Counted from the stretch's first letter, positions 36,027-45,019 are shown. The stretch: DNA of 64,000 nt from Mycolicibacterium sp. TY81 (GCF_018326285.1 NZ_AP023362.1:2790001-2854000), one strand, 5' to 3'. Translations and numbers: made by a program. The notes: generated from the letters alone by a model not told the origin.

Positions 36027-37646
36027 ATGACTATCGCGAGCCCTTTCCCCGAGGTCCAGATCCCGACCACGGCTGTCTCCGAGTACATCTTCGGTGATCT
36101 GGCCGAGTCGGACGCCGATCGCATCGCCATCACCGAGGTCGCAACCGGTGCCGAGTACACCTACCGCGAACTGGCGGGCCGGATCGAGGCGTTCGCCGGC
36201 GCGCTGGCCGCCCGTGGCCTGGGCGTCGGCGACGTGGTCGGCCTGCTGGCGCCGAACAGTGCCGCGTTCGCCGTCGCCTTCCACGGCATCCTCCGGTCCG
36301 GTGCCACGGCCACGACCATCAACGCGCTGTTCACGGCGAAGGACGTCGCGAAGCAACTGACCGACTCCGGGGCCGCCATGCTGATCACCGTCACGGCGCT
36401 GGCGCCGCAGGCGCTGCAGGCCGCCGCCGAGGTCGGGCTGGCCGCCGATCGTGTCGTCGTGCTCGACGGCCCGGGCACGGCGGCCGACGGTCATCCCAAT
36501 GCCGCCGAGCTGCTCGACGCCGCGCTGCCCGCACCCGAGGTCAGCTTCGACCCGGCGACGCATCTGGCGGCCCTGCCCTACAGCTCGGGCACCACGGGAA
36601 ACCCCAAGGGCGTCATGCTCACCCACACGAATCTCGCGGCGAATGTGGCGCAGATTCGTCCGATCCAGGGCCTGGTTCCCGAGGACCGGGTACTCGCGGT
36701 GCTGCCGTTCTTCCACATCTACGGCATGACGGTGCTGCTCAACTCCGTCCTGCATGCCCGGGCCCGCCTGGTGATCATGCCCAGCTTCGATCTCGCGCTC
36801 TTCCTCAAGACCATCCAGGACCACAAGTGCACGTTCGCGTTCATCGCGCCGCCGGTCGCGGTGGCGCTGGCGAAGCACCCGATGGTCGACTCGTACCGGC
36901 TCGATTCCCTGAAAGGGCTCATGTCGGGCGCCGCGCCGCTCGATGACGACCTCGGCATGGCGGTCTCCGACCGGCTCGGCTGCCCCATCGTGCAGGGCTA
37001 CGGCATGAGTGAGCTGAGCCCGGTGAGCCACTGCATGCCGTTCGACGGCGGCCGCGAACTCGTCGGCGCCGTGGCACCGTTGAGCTCGTGCGGCTGGACG
37101 GTGCCGAACGCCGTCAGCAAGATCGTCGACCCCGATACGGGCGCCGAGATCGGCCGGCCCGAGCACGGTCTCAGCGAGGTCGGCGAACTGTGCTTCCGCG
37201 GACCCAACGTCATGGCCGGTTACCTCAACAACGACGCCGCCACCCGCGAGACCATCGACGACGACGGCTTCCTGCACACCGGTGACCTGGCCCGCGTCGA
37301 CGCCAGCGGCTGCATCTACATCGTCGACCGGCTCAAGGAGCTCATCAAGTACAAGGGCTACCAGGTGCCGCCGGCCGAACTCGAGGCCGTGCTGCTGACG
37401 CACCCCGGTATCGCCGATACGGCAGTGGTCGGGGTCCGTGATCCGGAGTCGGGCGAGGAAGTGCCCAAGGCATTCGTGGTGCTGCAACCGGAGTCGGCGT
37501 TGACGGGCGACGAGATCATGGATTTCGTCGCCGGCCAGGTCGCGCCGTACAAGAAGGTGCGGCAGGTCGCGTTCATCGATGCGATCCCGAAGTCCGCAGC
37601 CGGCAAGATTCTGCGCCGCGAACTGCGCGACATCCGCGAGGTCTAG
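36027..37646 (+). CDS. Acyl-CoA ligase, 4-coumarate-CoA-ligase-like
   Basis: A 539-residue AMP-forming ligase (ANL family). The P-loop is YSSGTTGNPKG, then GYGMSELSPVS, TGDLARVD and the hinge DRLKELIKYKGYQVPPAELE. The catalytic lysine is in PKSAAGKILRREL at the C-terminus. Overall it is closest to plant-type 4CL-like proteins used by bacteria for aromatic or branched carboxylic acids. It may activate the substrate or product of the upstream P450. Its stop codon interlocks with that of the converging gene in a CTAG (37643-37646). Confidence 0.9.
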   Translation: MTIASPFPEVQIPTTAVSEYIFGDLAESDADRIAITEVATGAEYTYRELAGRIEAFAGALAARGLGVGDVVGLLAPNSAAFAVAFHGILRSGATATTINALFTAKDVAKQLTDSGAAMLITVTALAPQALQAAAEVGLAADRVVVLDGPGTAADGHPNAAELLDAALPAPEVSFDPATHLAALPYSSGTTGNPKGVMLTHTNLAANVAQIRPIQGLVPEDRVLAVLPFFHIYGMTVLLNSVLHARARLVIMPSFDLALFLKTIQDHKCTFAFIAPPVAVALAKHPMVDSYRLDSLKGLMSGAAPLDDDLGMAVSDRLGCPIVQGYGMSELSPVSHCMPFDGGRELVGAVAPLSSCGWTVPNAVSKIVDPDTGAEIGRPEHGLSEVGELCFRGPNVMAGYLNNDAATRETIDDDGFLHTGDLARVDASGCIYIVDRLKELIKYKGYQVPPAELEAVLLTHPGIADTAVVGVRDPESGEEVPKAFVVLQPESALTGDEIMDFVAGQVAPYKKVRQVAFIDAIPKSAAGKILRRELRDIREV

Positions 37647-38320
37647 TGCGGGATCGGCTGGCCGACGTCGCGTGCGGCCCGGGCCTGGCGATATCCGACC
37701 ACGAGCCCGATGAGCGGCATCAACACCAGGCCGGCCAGTCCGAACAGATCGCCGCGCACCCCGATCGGCTCGGCGGCGGCCCACACCGGGACACCGGTGT
37801 GATCGGCCGACAGCAGATCCGCTTCGCCCTCCACAGGTGGCGCGGCCGGCGCCTGAACTTCGACGGCCGGTGGGGCCGTCGGGGCCGCCCACCACGAACT
37901 CCCGGCCGTCGTGCCGGTGTGCTGTTCGGCGGCGACGACCGGCACCGCCGGGTTCGGGGGTGTGAACACCGGCACCGCAGCGGGGTTGTCGGAGCCGCTG
38001 CCCGACTGGGCGCCGGGCGCGGTGTTGTTGCCCTTGCCGTTCGCCTTCGAGGATTTGCCGGTGTTGGTCTGACCGGCCACCGACGAATTGGCGCCGGAAT
38101 TGCCGCGTGAACCCGAGCCACCGTTGCCGGAGTTGCCGCCGCCGTTGGCGCGCGGCGAGCCGCTCTTGCTGGAACCAGTCTTGCCGGAGCTGCTGTTGCC
38201 ACCGTTGCCGTTGGACCCGCCGGGATCGGCGGCGGCGACGGCCATCGAGGGGCCGGCCATCACCAGAAACGCCGACACCGAAAGACCGGCAACCGTCAGC
38301 AGCGCATCGTCACGGCGCAT
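37643..38320 (-). CDS. Secreted/membrane-anchored Gly-Ser-Asn-rich protein
   Basis: A 225-residue protein. An N-terminal signal sequence (LLTVAGLSVSAFLVMAGPSMAVAAAD) is followed by about 75 residues of Gly/Ser/Asn/Lys repeats (SNGNGGNSSSGKTGSSKSG-like). Then comes a Pro/Ala/Val region and a C-terminal hydrophobic span (LFGLAGLVLMPLIGLVVGY) with a basic tail RQARAAR. This layout is that of a surface protein held by its C-terminus. No LPXTG sorting motif is visible. I do not recognise the family. It converges on the ligase gene. Confidence 0.7.
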   Translation of the reverse strand: MRRDDALLTVAGLSVSAFLVMAGPSMAVAAADPGGSNGNGGNSSSGKTGSSKSGSPRANGGGNSGNGGSGSRGNSGANSSVAGQTNTGKSSKANGKGNNTAPGAQSGSGSDNPAAVPVFTPPNPAVPVVAAEQHTGTTAGSSWWAAPTAPPAVEVQAPAAPPVEGEADLLSADHTGVPVWAAAEPIGVRGDLFGLAGLVLMPLIGLVVGYRQARAARDVGQPIPH

Positions 38321-38433
38321 GTCTGCCCCCGATCAGTTCCGCTGAGTGGCAACCCCCTGCGCACTCCGGTTCCTCATCATGGCATGCCACCGGGCCGGGG
38401 TTGACGATTTCCGCAGTCGTCGCGGGTCAGGGT

Positions 38434-39444
38434 TCAGGCGGCGTCCGGGTCCTGTGCGATGCCGTCCGCGGCCTTGCGCAGCAGCGTCAACGCGGTGCGC
38501 GCCCACGTCTGCGTCGCGCCGGCGAGCCCGCAGGCGGGCGTCAGGCCGACGCGCTCGCGCAACACCGTCCGCGCGAATCCGAGCCGGTCGGTGACGCTCG
38601 CCGCGGCGGCGGCCACCGTTTCGACCGGCACCGGCCGCTCCGGGGCGACGCCCGGCAGGACGCCCAGCATGATGGTCCGGCCTGCCTCGACCCACTCCCC
38701 GATACCGTCGAGGTCTGCCGCGGTCAGCTTGGTCACGTCGATGGAGATGGCGCTGAATGCGGTGCGCGCCAGGGTTTTCCACGGCACGTCCGCGGCGCAC
38801 ACGTGAATGCTCGCCTGTCCCCCGACGGTCGCGATGCACTCGTCGAGCAGGCTGGCGGCGAGCAGCGCGTCGACCGGCGCCACCGGCGACATCCGGGTCA
38901 CGCCGGCCAGCCGCCCGGCCAGTGCGGCGGGCAGTGACGGCTCGTCGAACTGCACGACGACGTCGGCCTCGCAGCGCCGCGCGACCTCGGCGCGGTGATG
39001 TGCGACGCCCTCGGCGAGGGAGCCGGCCAGGTCCCGCAGTGCGCCGGCATCGGTGATGGCCCGGTGGCCTCCGGGCAGTTCGAGTTCGGCGGCCAGCGTC
39101 AGCGGACCGGGGACCTGCACCTTGATGGTCCGTCCGGTCCCGCGCAGTCCGGCTTTCTCCCACGCCTCTTCGAGCGCGTCGACGTCCTCGTCGAGAAGGC
39201 CTGTGGCGCGGCGCACGACGGCGCTGCGGCCGGGCGCGATGCGGTAACCGCGGGGCACGGTGTCGATGCCGATGTCGACGAGCAGCGCACCCGCCCGTCC
39301 GATGATGTCGGCGCCCACGCCACGTGCGGGCAGTTCCACCAGATGCGGCAGCGCGGGCAGTTCACCGACCACGACTGCCGCCGCTTCCCGTGCGACTGTC
39401 CCCGGCCACGAGCCGATACCGGTTGCCTGGGCGAAAACAGTCAC
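38434..39444 (-). CDS. MetE C-terminal-domain-like protein (Rv3015c-like)
   Basis: A 336-residue protein with the fold of the cobalamin-independent methionine synthase catalytic domain. It has TGIGSWPGT at the start, VQVPGPLTLAAEL, QFDEPSLPA, and the likely zinc ligands in IHVCAAD and TPACGLAG. It lacks the N-terminal half of true MetE, so folate-dependent methionine synthesis is doubtful. It is more likely a methyltransferase with another donor. Rv3015c is the equivalent in M. tuberculosis and is of unknown function. It lies upstream of the ArsR gene's 3' end by 10 bp on the same strand. Confidence 0.82.
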   Translation of the reverse strand: MTVFAQATGIGSWPGTVAREAAAVVVGELPALPHLVELPARGVGADIIGRAGALLVDIGIDTVPRGYRIAPGRSAVVRRATGLLDEDVDALEEAWEKAGLRGTGRTIKVQVPGPLTLAAELELPGGHRAITDAGALRDLAGSLAEGVAHHRAEVARRCEADVVVQFDEPSLPAALAGRLAGVTRMSPVAPVDALLAASLLDECIATVGGQASIHVCAADVPWKTLARTAFSAISIDVTKLTAADLDGIGEWVEAGRTIMLGVLPGVAPERPVPVETVAAAAASVTDRLGFARTVLRERVGLTPACGLAGATQTWARTALTLLRKAADGIAQDPDAA

Positions 39445-39454
39445 GCAGCCAACA

Positions 39455-39799
39455 CTATTCGATGGGGTCTGCGGCCGGATCTTCCACGTAGCTCCGCAGC
39501 CGGTCCAGGGCCCGGTCCCAGCGCTTCGACAGCGCGGTCAGGTACTCACTGGCCTCGGCGAGCGGGTCGGGCTGTATCCGCCAGATGCGCTCACGCCCGT
39601 GCCGGCTGCTGGTCACCAGCCCCACCGCCTCCAACAGCAGCAGATGTTTGGTGGCCGCCTGCCGGGTCACCGGAATCACCTGTGACACTTGTAAAGTCGA
39701 GCACGGGCCGGCCTCGCAGAGGCGCACGACGATACGCAGCCGATTGGGGTCGCCGAGCGCGTCGAACAACGGCGCCCGGTCTTCGACAGCCGTACTCAC
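39455..39799 (-). CDS. ArsR-family transcriptional regulator
   Basis: A 114-residue winged-helix regulator: FDALGDPNRLRIVVRLCEAGPCSTLQVSQ, recognition helix VTRQAATKHLLLLEAVGLV, and wing SSRHGRERIWRI. No clear metal-binding ELCVCDL motif is present. It belongs to the ArsR type paired with SRPBCC proteins rather than to metal sensors. GTG 39799 overlaps the SRPBCC stop as GTGA. Two identical-arm palindromes upstream of the pair are the probable autoregulatory operators. Confidence 0.88.
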   Translation of the reverse strand: MSTAVEDRAPLFDALGDPNRLRIVVRLCEAGPCSTLQVSQVIPVTRQAATKHLLLLEAVGLVTSSRHGRERIWRIQPDPLAEASEYLTALSKRWDRALDRLRSYVEDPAADPIE

Positions 39800-40284
39800 A
39801 CGAGTTCGTCCAGGTACTTGCGTACCAGTTTCGTCTGGGCTTCCCAGCCGCCACTGTTGGCTTCGAACGCCGCGGCCCGGCGTTCGGCCGGGATGTTGTC
39901 GAACCCGGACTCGACGATCTGCAACAACACACCGTCGGCAGTCTCGGTGAGTGTGAACTCGACCAGCGTGGTCGGCTCGTCGTCGTAGTCGGCGTCCGGT
40001 TCGACGGCGTACGGATGCCAGCGGAAAGCCAGACGACGCGGCGGTTCGACCGCGACGATCTGCCACACCGAGGATTTACCGGCGTGCGGCTCCTGCGCGG
40101 CAGCGACCTCGTCGTCGACCTCGGTCGGGGTGATCACCCCGGTCACCGATTCGCCCGCGACGAACGGTCCGTCGAACCGGATGCCGAACCAGCGACCGAA
40201 CTCGTCGGAGTTGGCGATGGCGTGCCACACCCGGTCGAGCGGGGCGCGCAGAGTGACTTCTTTTTCGATGCGATCGGAATTCAT
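39796..40284 (-). CDS. SRPBCC (AHSA1-like) domain protein
   Basis: A 162-residue START/Bet v1-fold protein. It begins RIEKEVTLRAPLDRVWHAIANSDEFGRWFG, the typical AHSA1 start, and ends GGWEAQTKLVRKYLDELV. These proteins bind hydrophobic ligands in a deep pocket and are often cotranscribed with ArsR regulators. ATG 40284 has a strong ribosome-binding site (CAGGAGG, 40291-40297) that is itself inside a palindromic operator. It is the first gene of the two-gene unit. Confidence 0.88.
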   Translation of the reverse strand: MNSDRIEKEVTLRAPLDRVWHAIANSDEFGRWFGIRFDGPFVAGESVTGVITPTEVDDEVAAAQEPHAGKSSVWQIVAVEPPRRLAFRWHPYAVEPDADYDDEPTTLVEFTLTETADGVLLQIVESGFDNIPAERRAAAFEANSGGWEAQTKLVRKYLDELV

Positions 40285-40286
40285 AA

Positions 40287-40302
40287 GCAACCTCCTGGTT
40301 GC
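40287..40302. promoter_or_regulatory. ArsR operator copy 1, overlapping the ribosome-binding site
   Basis: GCAACC-N4-GGTTGC, a perfect 6-bp inverted repeat. It covers the AGGAGG before the SRPBCC start. The same arms recur at 40333-40348. Confidence 0.75.
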
Positions 40303-40332
40303 CTATCACGTTACGACCGCACTCCAGGAAAC

Positions 40333-40348
40333 GCAACCATTTGGTTGC
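40333..40348. promoter_or_regulatory. ArsR operator copy 2
   Basis: A second GCAACC-N4-GGTTGC, 46 bp upstream centre to centre from copy 1. A possible -35 TTGCGT overlaps it on the minus strand, with a weak -10 TAACGT 17 bp on. Two copies could allow looping or joint occlusion of the promoter. Confidence 0.75.
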
Positions 40349-40360
40349 CTTGGGATGGCG

Positions 40361-41428
40361 TCAGCGCGTGATCGTGGCGCTGGCGATGACCTCGTCGCCG
40401 TCCGGGTCGCGGCGGTAGAGCACCATGGTCTGACCAGGGGCGACGCCGCGCAGCGGCGTGCGCAGCTGCACGTCGAGCGCGCCGTCGGCGAACTCGGCGA
40501 CCGCGTCGGCCAGCCCGCCGTGCGCGCGCACCTGGACCAGGCATTCCACCGGCCCATCGAACGGCACACCCGAGGTGAACACCGGACGCTCGCCGGTCAA
40601 TGCGTGGATCTCGAGATCCTCGACACCGCCGACATGCACCGTCCCGGTCTCGGCGTCGATGCCCGTGACGTAGCGCGGCAGGCCGTCCGGCCCCGGGCCG
40701 GCGATGCCCAAGCCCTTGCGCTGGCCGATGGTGAACCCGTGCACGCCGTCATGTTCGGCGAGCTTCGTGCCGCCCGCGTCGACGACCGCGCCCGGCCGGA
40801 TACCGATACGCGCGCCGAGGAAGGCGCGGGTGTCACCGGACGGGATGAAGCAGATGTCGTGGCTGTCCGGCTTGTCCGCCACGGCCAGCCCGCGGTCGGC
40901 GGCCTCCTGCCGGATCTGCGGCTTGGGGGTGTCACCGATCGGGAACAGCGCGTGGCTGAGTTGTTCGGCCGTCAGCACCCCGAGGACGTAGGACTGGTCC
41001 TTGTCCGCGTCGACGGCACGGCGCAACCGGCCGTCCTCCAGCCGCGCGTAGTGGCCGGTCGCCACCGCGTCGAATCCCAGCGCCAGCGCGCGCGCCGACA
41101 GCGCCGAGAACTTGATCTTCTCGTTGCAGCGCACGCAGGGGTTCGGCGTCTCGCCGCGGGCGTACGACTCGACGAAGTCGTCGATGACGTCTTCCTTGAA
41201 GCGGTCCGCGAAATCCCAGACGTAGAACGGGATTTCCAGGATGTCGGCGACACGGCGGGCGTCGCCGGCGTCCTCCTTCGAGCAGCAGCCGCGCGACCCG
41301 GTGCGCAGGGTGCCGGGCGCGGTGGACAGCGCCAGGTGCACGCCCACCACGTCATGGCCGGCGTCGACCATGCGCGCCGCGGCCACCGAGGAGTCGACTC
41401 CCCCGCTCATCGCTACCAGAACCCGCAT
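40361..41428 (-). CDS. mnmA: tRNA-specific 2-thiouridylase
   Basis: A 355-residue enzyme that makes 2-thiouridine at position 34 of tRNA Lys, Glu and Gln, taking sulfur from IscS. The PP-loop ATP motif is [12 protein letters not shown]. Catalytic cysteines are C101 (NPCVRCN) and C193 (HDICFIPSG). C-terminal barrel segments [14 protein letters not shown] and [11 protein letters not shown] are present. It starts 2 bp after the iscS stop, and this pairing fits the sulfur relay between the two proteins. Confidence 0.96.
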   Translation of the reverse strand: MRVLVAMSGGVDSSVAAARMVDAGHDVVGVHLALSTAPGTLRTGSRGCCSKEDAGDARRVADILEIPFYVWDFADRFKEDVIDDFVESYARGETPNPCVRCNEKIKFSALSARALALGFDAVATGHYARLEDGRLRRAVDADKDQSYVLGVLTAEQLSHALFPIGDTPKPQIRQEAADRGLAVADKPDSHDICFIPSGDTRAFLGARIGIRPGAVVDAGGTKLAEHDGVHGFTIGQRKGLGIAGPGPDGLPRYVTGIDAETGTVHVGGVEDLEIHALTGERPVFTSGVPFDGPVECLVQVRAHGGLADAVAEFADGALDVQLRTPLRGVAPGQTMVLYRRDPDGDEVIASATITR

Positions 41429-41430
41429 GA

Positions 41431-42618
41431 CTACCTTCCCAACCCGGCACTGGCCAGTGCGGCCTGACGCGCCCGCTCGACCGCGGCCGGCAGCACGGCC
41501 AGCGCGGCATCGATGTCGGCGTCAGAACTGGTGTGCCCCAACGAAAATCGGAGTGATCCACGGGCACTCGCCGGATCGGCGCCCATCGCGATCAAGACGT
41601 GTGACGGCTGTGCGACGCCCGCCGTGCAGGCCGAGCCCGTCGAGCATTCGATGCCCTTGGCGTCCAGCAGCATCAGCAGGGCATCGCCTTCGCAGCCACG
41701 AAAAGTGAAGTGCGCGTTGCCCGGAAGCCGGTTCTCGCCGGTGCCACCGTTGAGCACGACGTCGTCGATACCCGACAGCACACCGTCGACCAGCCGGTCG
41801 CGCAAGGCGCCGATCCGGGTGCGGTACCCGTCCAGGCCCTCCACCGCGACGCGTGCGGCGGCCGCCATGGCCACCACGCCCGCGACATCCGGTGTGCCCG
41901 AACGCACGTCACGCTCCTGGCCGCCGCCGTGCAGCAGCGGCACGCACGCGACATCACGGCGCAGCAGCAGGGCGCCGACGCCGGTGGGGCCACCGAACTT
42001 GTGTGCCGCCACGCTCATGGCGGACAGCCCGCTCGCGGCGAAATCGACGGCCACCGCACCGATCGCCTGGATGGCATCACTGTGGATCGGCACGCCGAAT
42101 TCGGCAGCGACAGCGGCCAATTCAGCGACCGGCTGGATGGTGCCGACCTCGTTGTTGGCCCACATCACGCTGACGAGCGCGACATCGTCGTGGGATTCGA
42201 GAATCTCGCGCAGGGCTTGGGCGGACGTGGCGCCGGTGGCGTCCACGGGCAGCCAGGTCACCTCCGCACCCTCGTGTTCGACGAGCCACTCGACGGCGTC
42301 GAGCACGGCATGGTGCTCGATGGGCGACGTCACGATCCGGCGGCGTCCCGGACAGCTGTCGCGGCGGGCCCAGAAGATGCCCTTGACCGCCAGGTTGTCA
42401 CTCTCGGTACCGCCGGCCGTGAAGATCACCTCGGAGGGCCGGGCGCCCAGCTGTTGGGCCAGGGACTCGCGGGCCTCCTCCATCCGGCGCCGCGCGGCCC
42501 GCCCCGACGTGTGCAGCGACGACGCGTTGCCGCCGGCCGCCAGGACCGCCGTCATCGCCTCGATGGCAGCGGGCTGCATCGGGGTCGTGGCGGCGTGGTC
42601 CAGATATGCGGGGCTCAT
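41431..42618 (-). CDS. iscS: Cysteine desulfurase
   Basis: A 395-residue PLP enzyme that removes sulfur from cysteine for Fe-S clusters and tRNA thiolation. It starts [11 protein letters not shown], the PLP lysine is K207 ([12 protein letters not shown]) and the persulfide cysteine is C331 in [11 protein letters not shown]. HxD and EHHAVL segments are in place. It is adjacent to mnmA (2-bp gap), as in M. tuberculosis Rv3025c-Rv3024c. The start ATG 42618 is well placed. Confidence 0.96.
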   Translation of the reverse strand: MSPAYLDHAATTPMQPAAIEAMTAVLAAGGNASSLHTSGRAARRRMEEARESLAQQLGARPSEVIFTAGGTESDNLAVKGIFWARRDSCPGRRRIVTSPIEHHAVLDAVEWLVEHEGAEVTWLPVDATGATSAQALREILESHDDVALVSVMWANNEVGTIQPVAELAAVAAEFGVPIHSDAIQAIGAVAVDFAASGLSAMSVAAHKFGGPTGVGALLLRRDVACVPLLHGGGQERDVRSGTPDVAGVVAMAAAARVAVEGLDGYRTRIGALRDRLVDGVLSGIDDVVLNGGTGENRLPGNAHFTFRGCEGDALLMLLDAKGIECSTGSACTAGVAQPSHVLIAMGADPASARGSLRFSLGHTSSDADIDAALAVLPAAVERARQAALASAGLGR

Positions 42619-42651
42619 GGCCTGTCCAGGATACCGGCCGGGCCAAACCGG

Positions 42652-43506
42652 TCAGGCTGCCAGCGCGCGCCCGTGAACAGCGGCGACGGGCAGCGGACCC
42701 ACCTGGTGCACCGCGGCCTGGCAGCGGCCGGCCAGATCACGCCGGTCGGTACCGGGCAATTGCAGCGACTGCACCTGCATGTGGCACACCGTCAGCTTGG
42801 CGGTGATGACGCGTTTGATCGACGTCAGCAGCGAATCGTCGCCGATGAACGCCGGGATGGTGGACTGCGCGCCGTTGCGGTGCCGGTAGGTCAGCTGCAG
42901 CGGCTGGACGGGACGTCCGGTGTCGATGGCGGCCTGGAACATCGCCGGCGCGAAGGTGCCGTGCCCCAGGCCGCACCACGTGGTGCCCTCCGGGAACGCC
43001 ACGACGGTTTGACCTGCGGAGAGCCGGTCCCCGACGGTGCGGACGACGTCGGGCAGGCCGCGCAGGCTGTGCCGGTCGATCGGGATGACCTTGAGCAGCC
43101 GGGCCACGAACCCGAGTGCGGGCCACTCGATGAGATCGGCACGCGCCACGAAAGAGCCGGGCATCACGGCGCCGATCGCGAAGATGTCGACCCAGGACAC
43201 GTGCCCGGCGACCACCAGCACGCCGCTCAGGTTGCGGATGGGGCCACCGGAAACCGTGATCCGCACGCCCAGGCACCGCAACATCAGGCGGCAGTACAGG
43301 CGCTGGATGCGGGACTTGCCGGGCAGTGGCACCGCGAGCAGCGGCAGCGCCGGCAGCAGCAGCATCGTCATGATCAGCCGGACGGTCGTGCGCAGCACGA
43401 CGACGAACGGGCGGCTGATGTGCACGGAGTCGACCCGGATGCAGCTGGCGTCGCACGACGCCTTCGGCAGCCAGGCGTGCTCCGCCGCCGTCACCGGCGT
43501 GGTCAC
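42652..43506 (-). CDS. PlsC-like 1-acylglycerol-3-phosphate acyltransferase (Rv3026c-like)
   Basis: A 284-residue membrane-associated acyltransferase. A hydrophobic segment (LIMTMLLLPALPLLAVPL, about 42-60) precedes the catalytic HX4D motif in AGHVSWVDIFA. FVARADLIEWP, FPEGTTWCGLG and a C-terminal basic part follow. GTG 43506 overlaps the stop of the GNAT gene (GTGA), so the two are coupled. The pair GNAT + PlsC resembles OlsB + OlsA, which make lyso-ornithine lipid and ornithine lipid. Whether mycobacteria do the same with Rv3027c/Rv3026c is not established. Confidence 0.86.
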   Translation of the reverse strand: MTTPVTAAEHAWLPKASCDASCIRVDSVHISRPFVVVLRTTVRLIMTMLLLPALPLLAVPLPGKSRIQRLYCRLMLRCLGVRITVSGGPIRNLSGVLVVAGHVSWVDIFAIGAVMPGSFVARADLIEWPALGFVARLLKVIPIDRHSLRGLPDVVRTVGDRLSAGQTVVAFPEGTTWCGLGHGTFAPAMFQAAIDTGRPVQPLQLTYRHRNGAQSTIPAFIGDDSLLTSIKRVITAKLTVCHMQVQSLQLPGTDRRDLAGRCQAAVHQVGPLPVAAVHGRALAA

Positions 43507-44336
43507 TGCGCGGCCTTGTCGGTCGCGGCAGCCGCCGAACGCAGCCGGGTCAGGTACCGGACGTCGGCTTCGCGCTTGTCCAGCAGGGCCGGGAAGTCGC
43601 CGACACCGAAGTCGGGGTCGTAGGCCGGGTCGCCGCACACCTTGGCGCCGAGACGCAGGTAGCCGCGCATCAGCGGCGGCACCGTCACGCGGGCCGGCGG
43701 CTCGATGTCGTCGAGCAGCTTGCCGTCGATGATCACCGGGCGGTACGGGCGCACCTTGTACTCCGAGGCGTGCCGCTTGTTGACGAAGTCGCGGACGCCG
43801 CGAATCTGACTGGCCGGGGCTTCGTCGGGGCTGCCTTGGATGGGTACCGACACGCAGCCGGTGACGTAGTCGTAGCCGCTGTGGTCCAGGTAGGCCAGGA
43901 TGCCGCCCCACATGAGCAGCACGACGGCGCCGTTGCGGTGGTCTGCGCGCACCACGGCGCGCCCCATCTCCACCAGCGACGGGCGCAGGCTGTCGAGCGC
44001 GCTGACGTCGAATTCCGTTGCGGTGTACAGCCCGCCCGCGGCGATGGCGCCGGGCGGAGGCAGCATGCGGTAGCAGCCGACGTACTCGCCGGTGTTGTCG
44101 TCCCGGACCAACAGGTGGTCGCAGAACTCGTCGAATCGGTCGGCGTCCCGGCCACTTTCGAAACCGGGGCTGTCGTCGGTGAGGGTGTAGCCCGGCTCCG
44201 AGGTGAACACGTGGTGACGAAGCCGTTGCGCGGCCTCGATGTGTTCCCGGTCGGCCGACAGCAGCAGCGTGTAGCGCGGGGTGCCGGTCGATGAACTGGT
44301 GTCGTCAGGGGCGATGAGTACAGAACTAGTGCTCAT
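43503..44336 (-). CDS. GNAT / hemolysin-like acyltransferase (Rv3027c-like, OlsB-like)
   Basis: A 277-residue protein of the acyl-homoserine-lactone-synthase-like GNAT group. It has RLRHHVFTSEPGY, DRFDEFCDHLLVRD, VGCYRMLPP, and then a domain with EMGRAVVRADHRNGAVVLLMWGGI. OlsB relatives N-acylate ornithine using acyl-ACP. The start at ATG 44336 (MSTSSVLIAPDD) matches the M. tuberculosis homologue as I remember it, although the ribosome-binding site is weak. It is followed by coupled plsC. The 134 bp before it (44337-44470) show no gene. Confidence 0.82.
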   Translation of the reverse strand: MSTSSVLIAPDDTSSSTGTPRYTLLLSADREHIEAAQRLRHHVFTSEPGYTLTDDSPGFESGRDADRFDEFCDHLLVRDDNTGEYVGCYRMLPPPGAIAAGGLYTATEFDVSALDSLRPSLVEMGRAVVRADHRNGAVVLLMWGGILAYLDHSGYDYVTGCVSVPIQGSPDEAPASQIRGVRDFVNKRHASEYKVRPYRPVIIDGKLLDDIEPPARVTVPPLMRGYLRLGAKVCGDPAYDPDFGVGDFPALLDKREADVRYLTRLRSAAAATDKAAQ

Positions 44337-44470
44337 GTTCTGCACGGTGACGGAGCCGTTCGGCGCGGCGGCATCAATCACGTAACGCGTCGATGACCGG
44401 TTGCGAAACATCACGGTCCATTGCATTCGGCGCATGATGCCGCGATGAGGAGCCGCTTCTGACAAGGGTT

Positions 44471-45019
44471 TCAGGCACTGTCCCGGTGTGCCAGCGCAAC
44501 GCGCAGCTGCCGCCGGCCGCGGGAGACCCGCGACATCACCGTGCCCATGGGCACTCCCATGAGCCCGGCGGTCTCGGCGTAGGTGTAGCCCTGAACCTCC
44601 ACATAGAACAGCGCGGTCCGCGCGCCTTCGGACAGCTCCCCGAACGCGGCCTCGACATCTCCGTCGGCCATGAGGTCGAGCAGCTCGACCTCTGCCGAAC
44701 GGCGGGCAGTCGACTGTTCGTGGCCGGCCGCGGTGATCGCCTCCAGCGGCACCTCCGGTGGGCGCGACGCCCGATGGCGATGTCTGCTGACCCACCGATT
44801 GTGCAAGATGCGGAAAAGCCAAGCGTTGAGATTGGTGCCCTGCTGAAACGACCCGAACCCCTGATACGCGTGTAACAAGGTGTCCTGCAAGAGATCTTCG
44901 GCGTCGGCTTCGCAGCGTGTCAGCCGGCGGGCGCCGCGGCCGAGGGCGTCGAGCAACGGCACGGCATCCGCGACAAACCGGGCCGCAAGGTCAGCGTCCG
45001 GCACCGGCGCTGCCGTCAC
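44471..45019 (-). CDS. ECF sigma factor
   Basis: A 182-residue extracytoplasmic-function sigma factor. Region 2 reads AEDLLQDTLLHAYQGF and NLNAWLFRILHNRWVSRHRHR. Region 4 reads EGARTALFYVEVQGYTYAETAGLMGVPMGTVMSRVSRGRRQLR. It resembles the SigH/RpoE group. No anti-sigma factor gene is next to it, which is unusual for that group. GTG 45019 has AGGGGAG 8 bp upstream. A conserved 22-bp sequence (45094-45115), shared with three other nearby operons, lies 75 bp before the start. Confidence 0.9.
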   Translation of the reverse strand: MTAAPVPDADLAARFVADAVPLLDALGRGARRLTRCEADAEDLLQDTLLHAYQGFGSFQQGTNLNAWLFRILHNRWVSRHRHRASRPPEVPLEAITAAGHEQSTARRSAEVELLDLMADGDVEAAFGELSEGARTALFYVEVQGYTYAETAGLMGVPMGTVMSRVSRGRRQLRVALAHRDSA

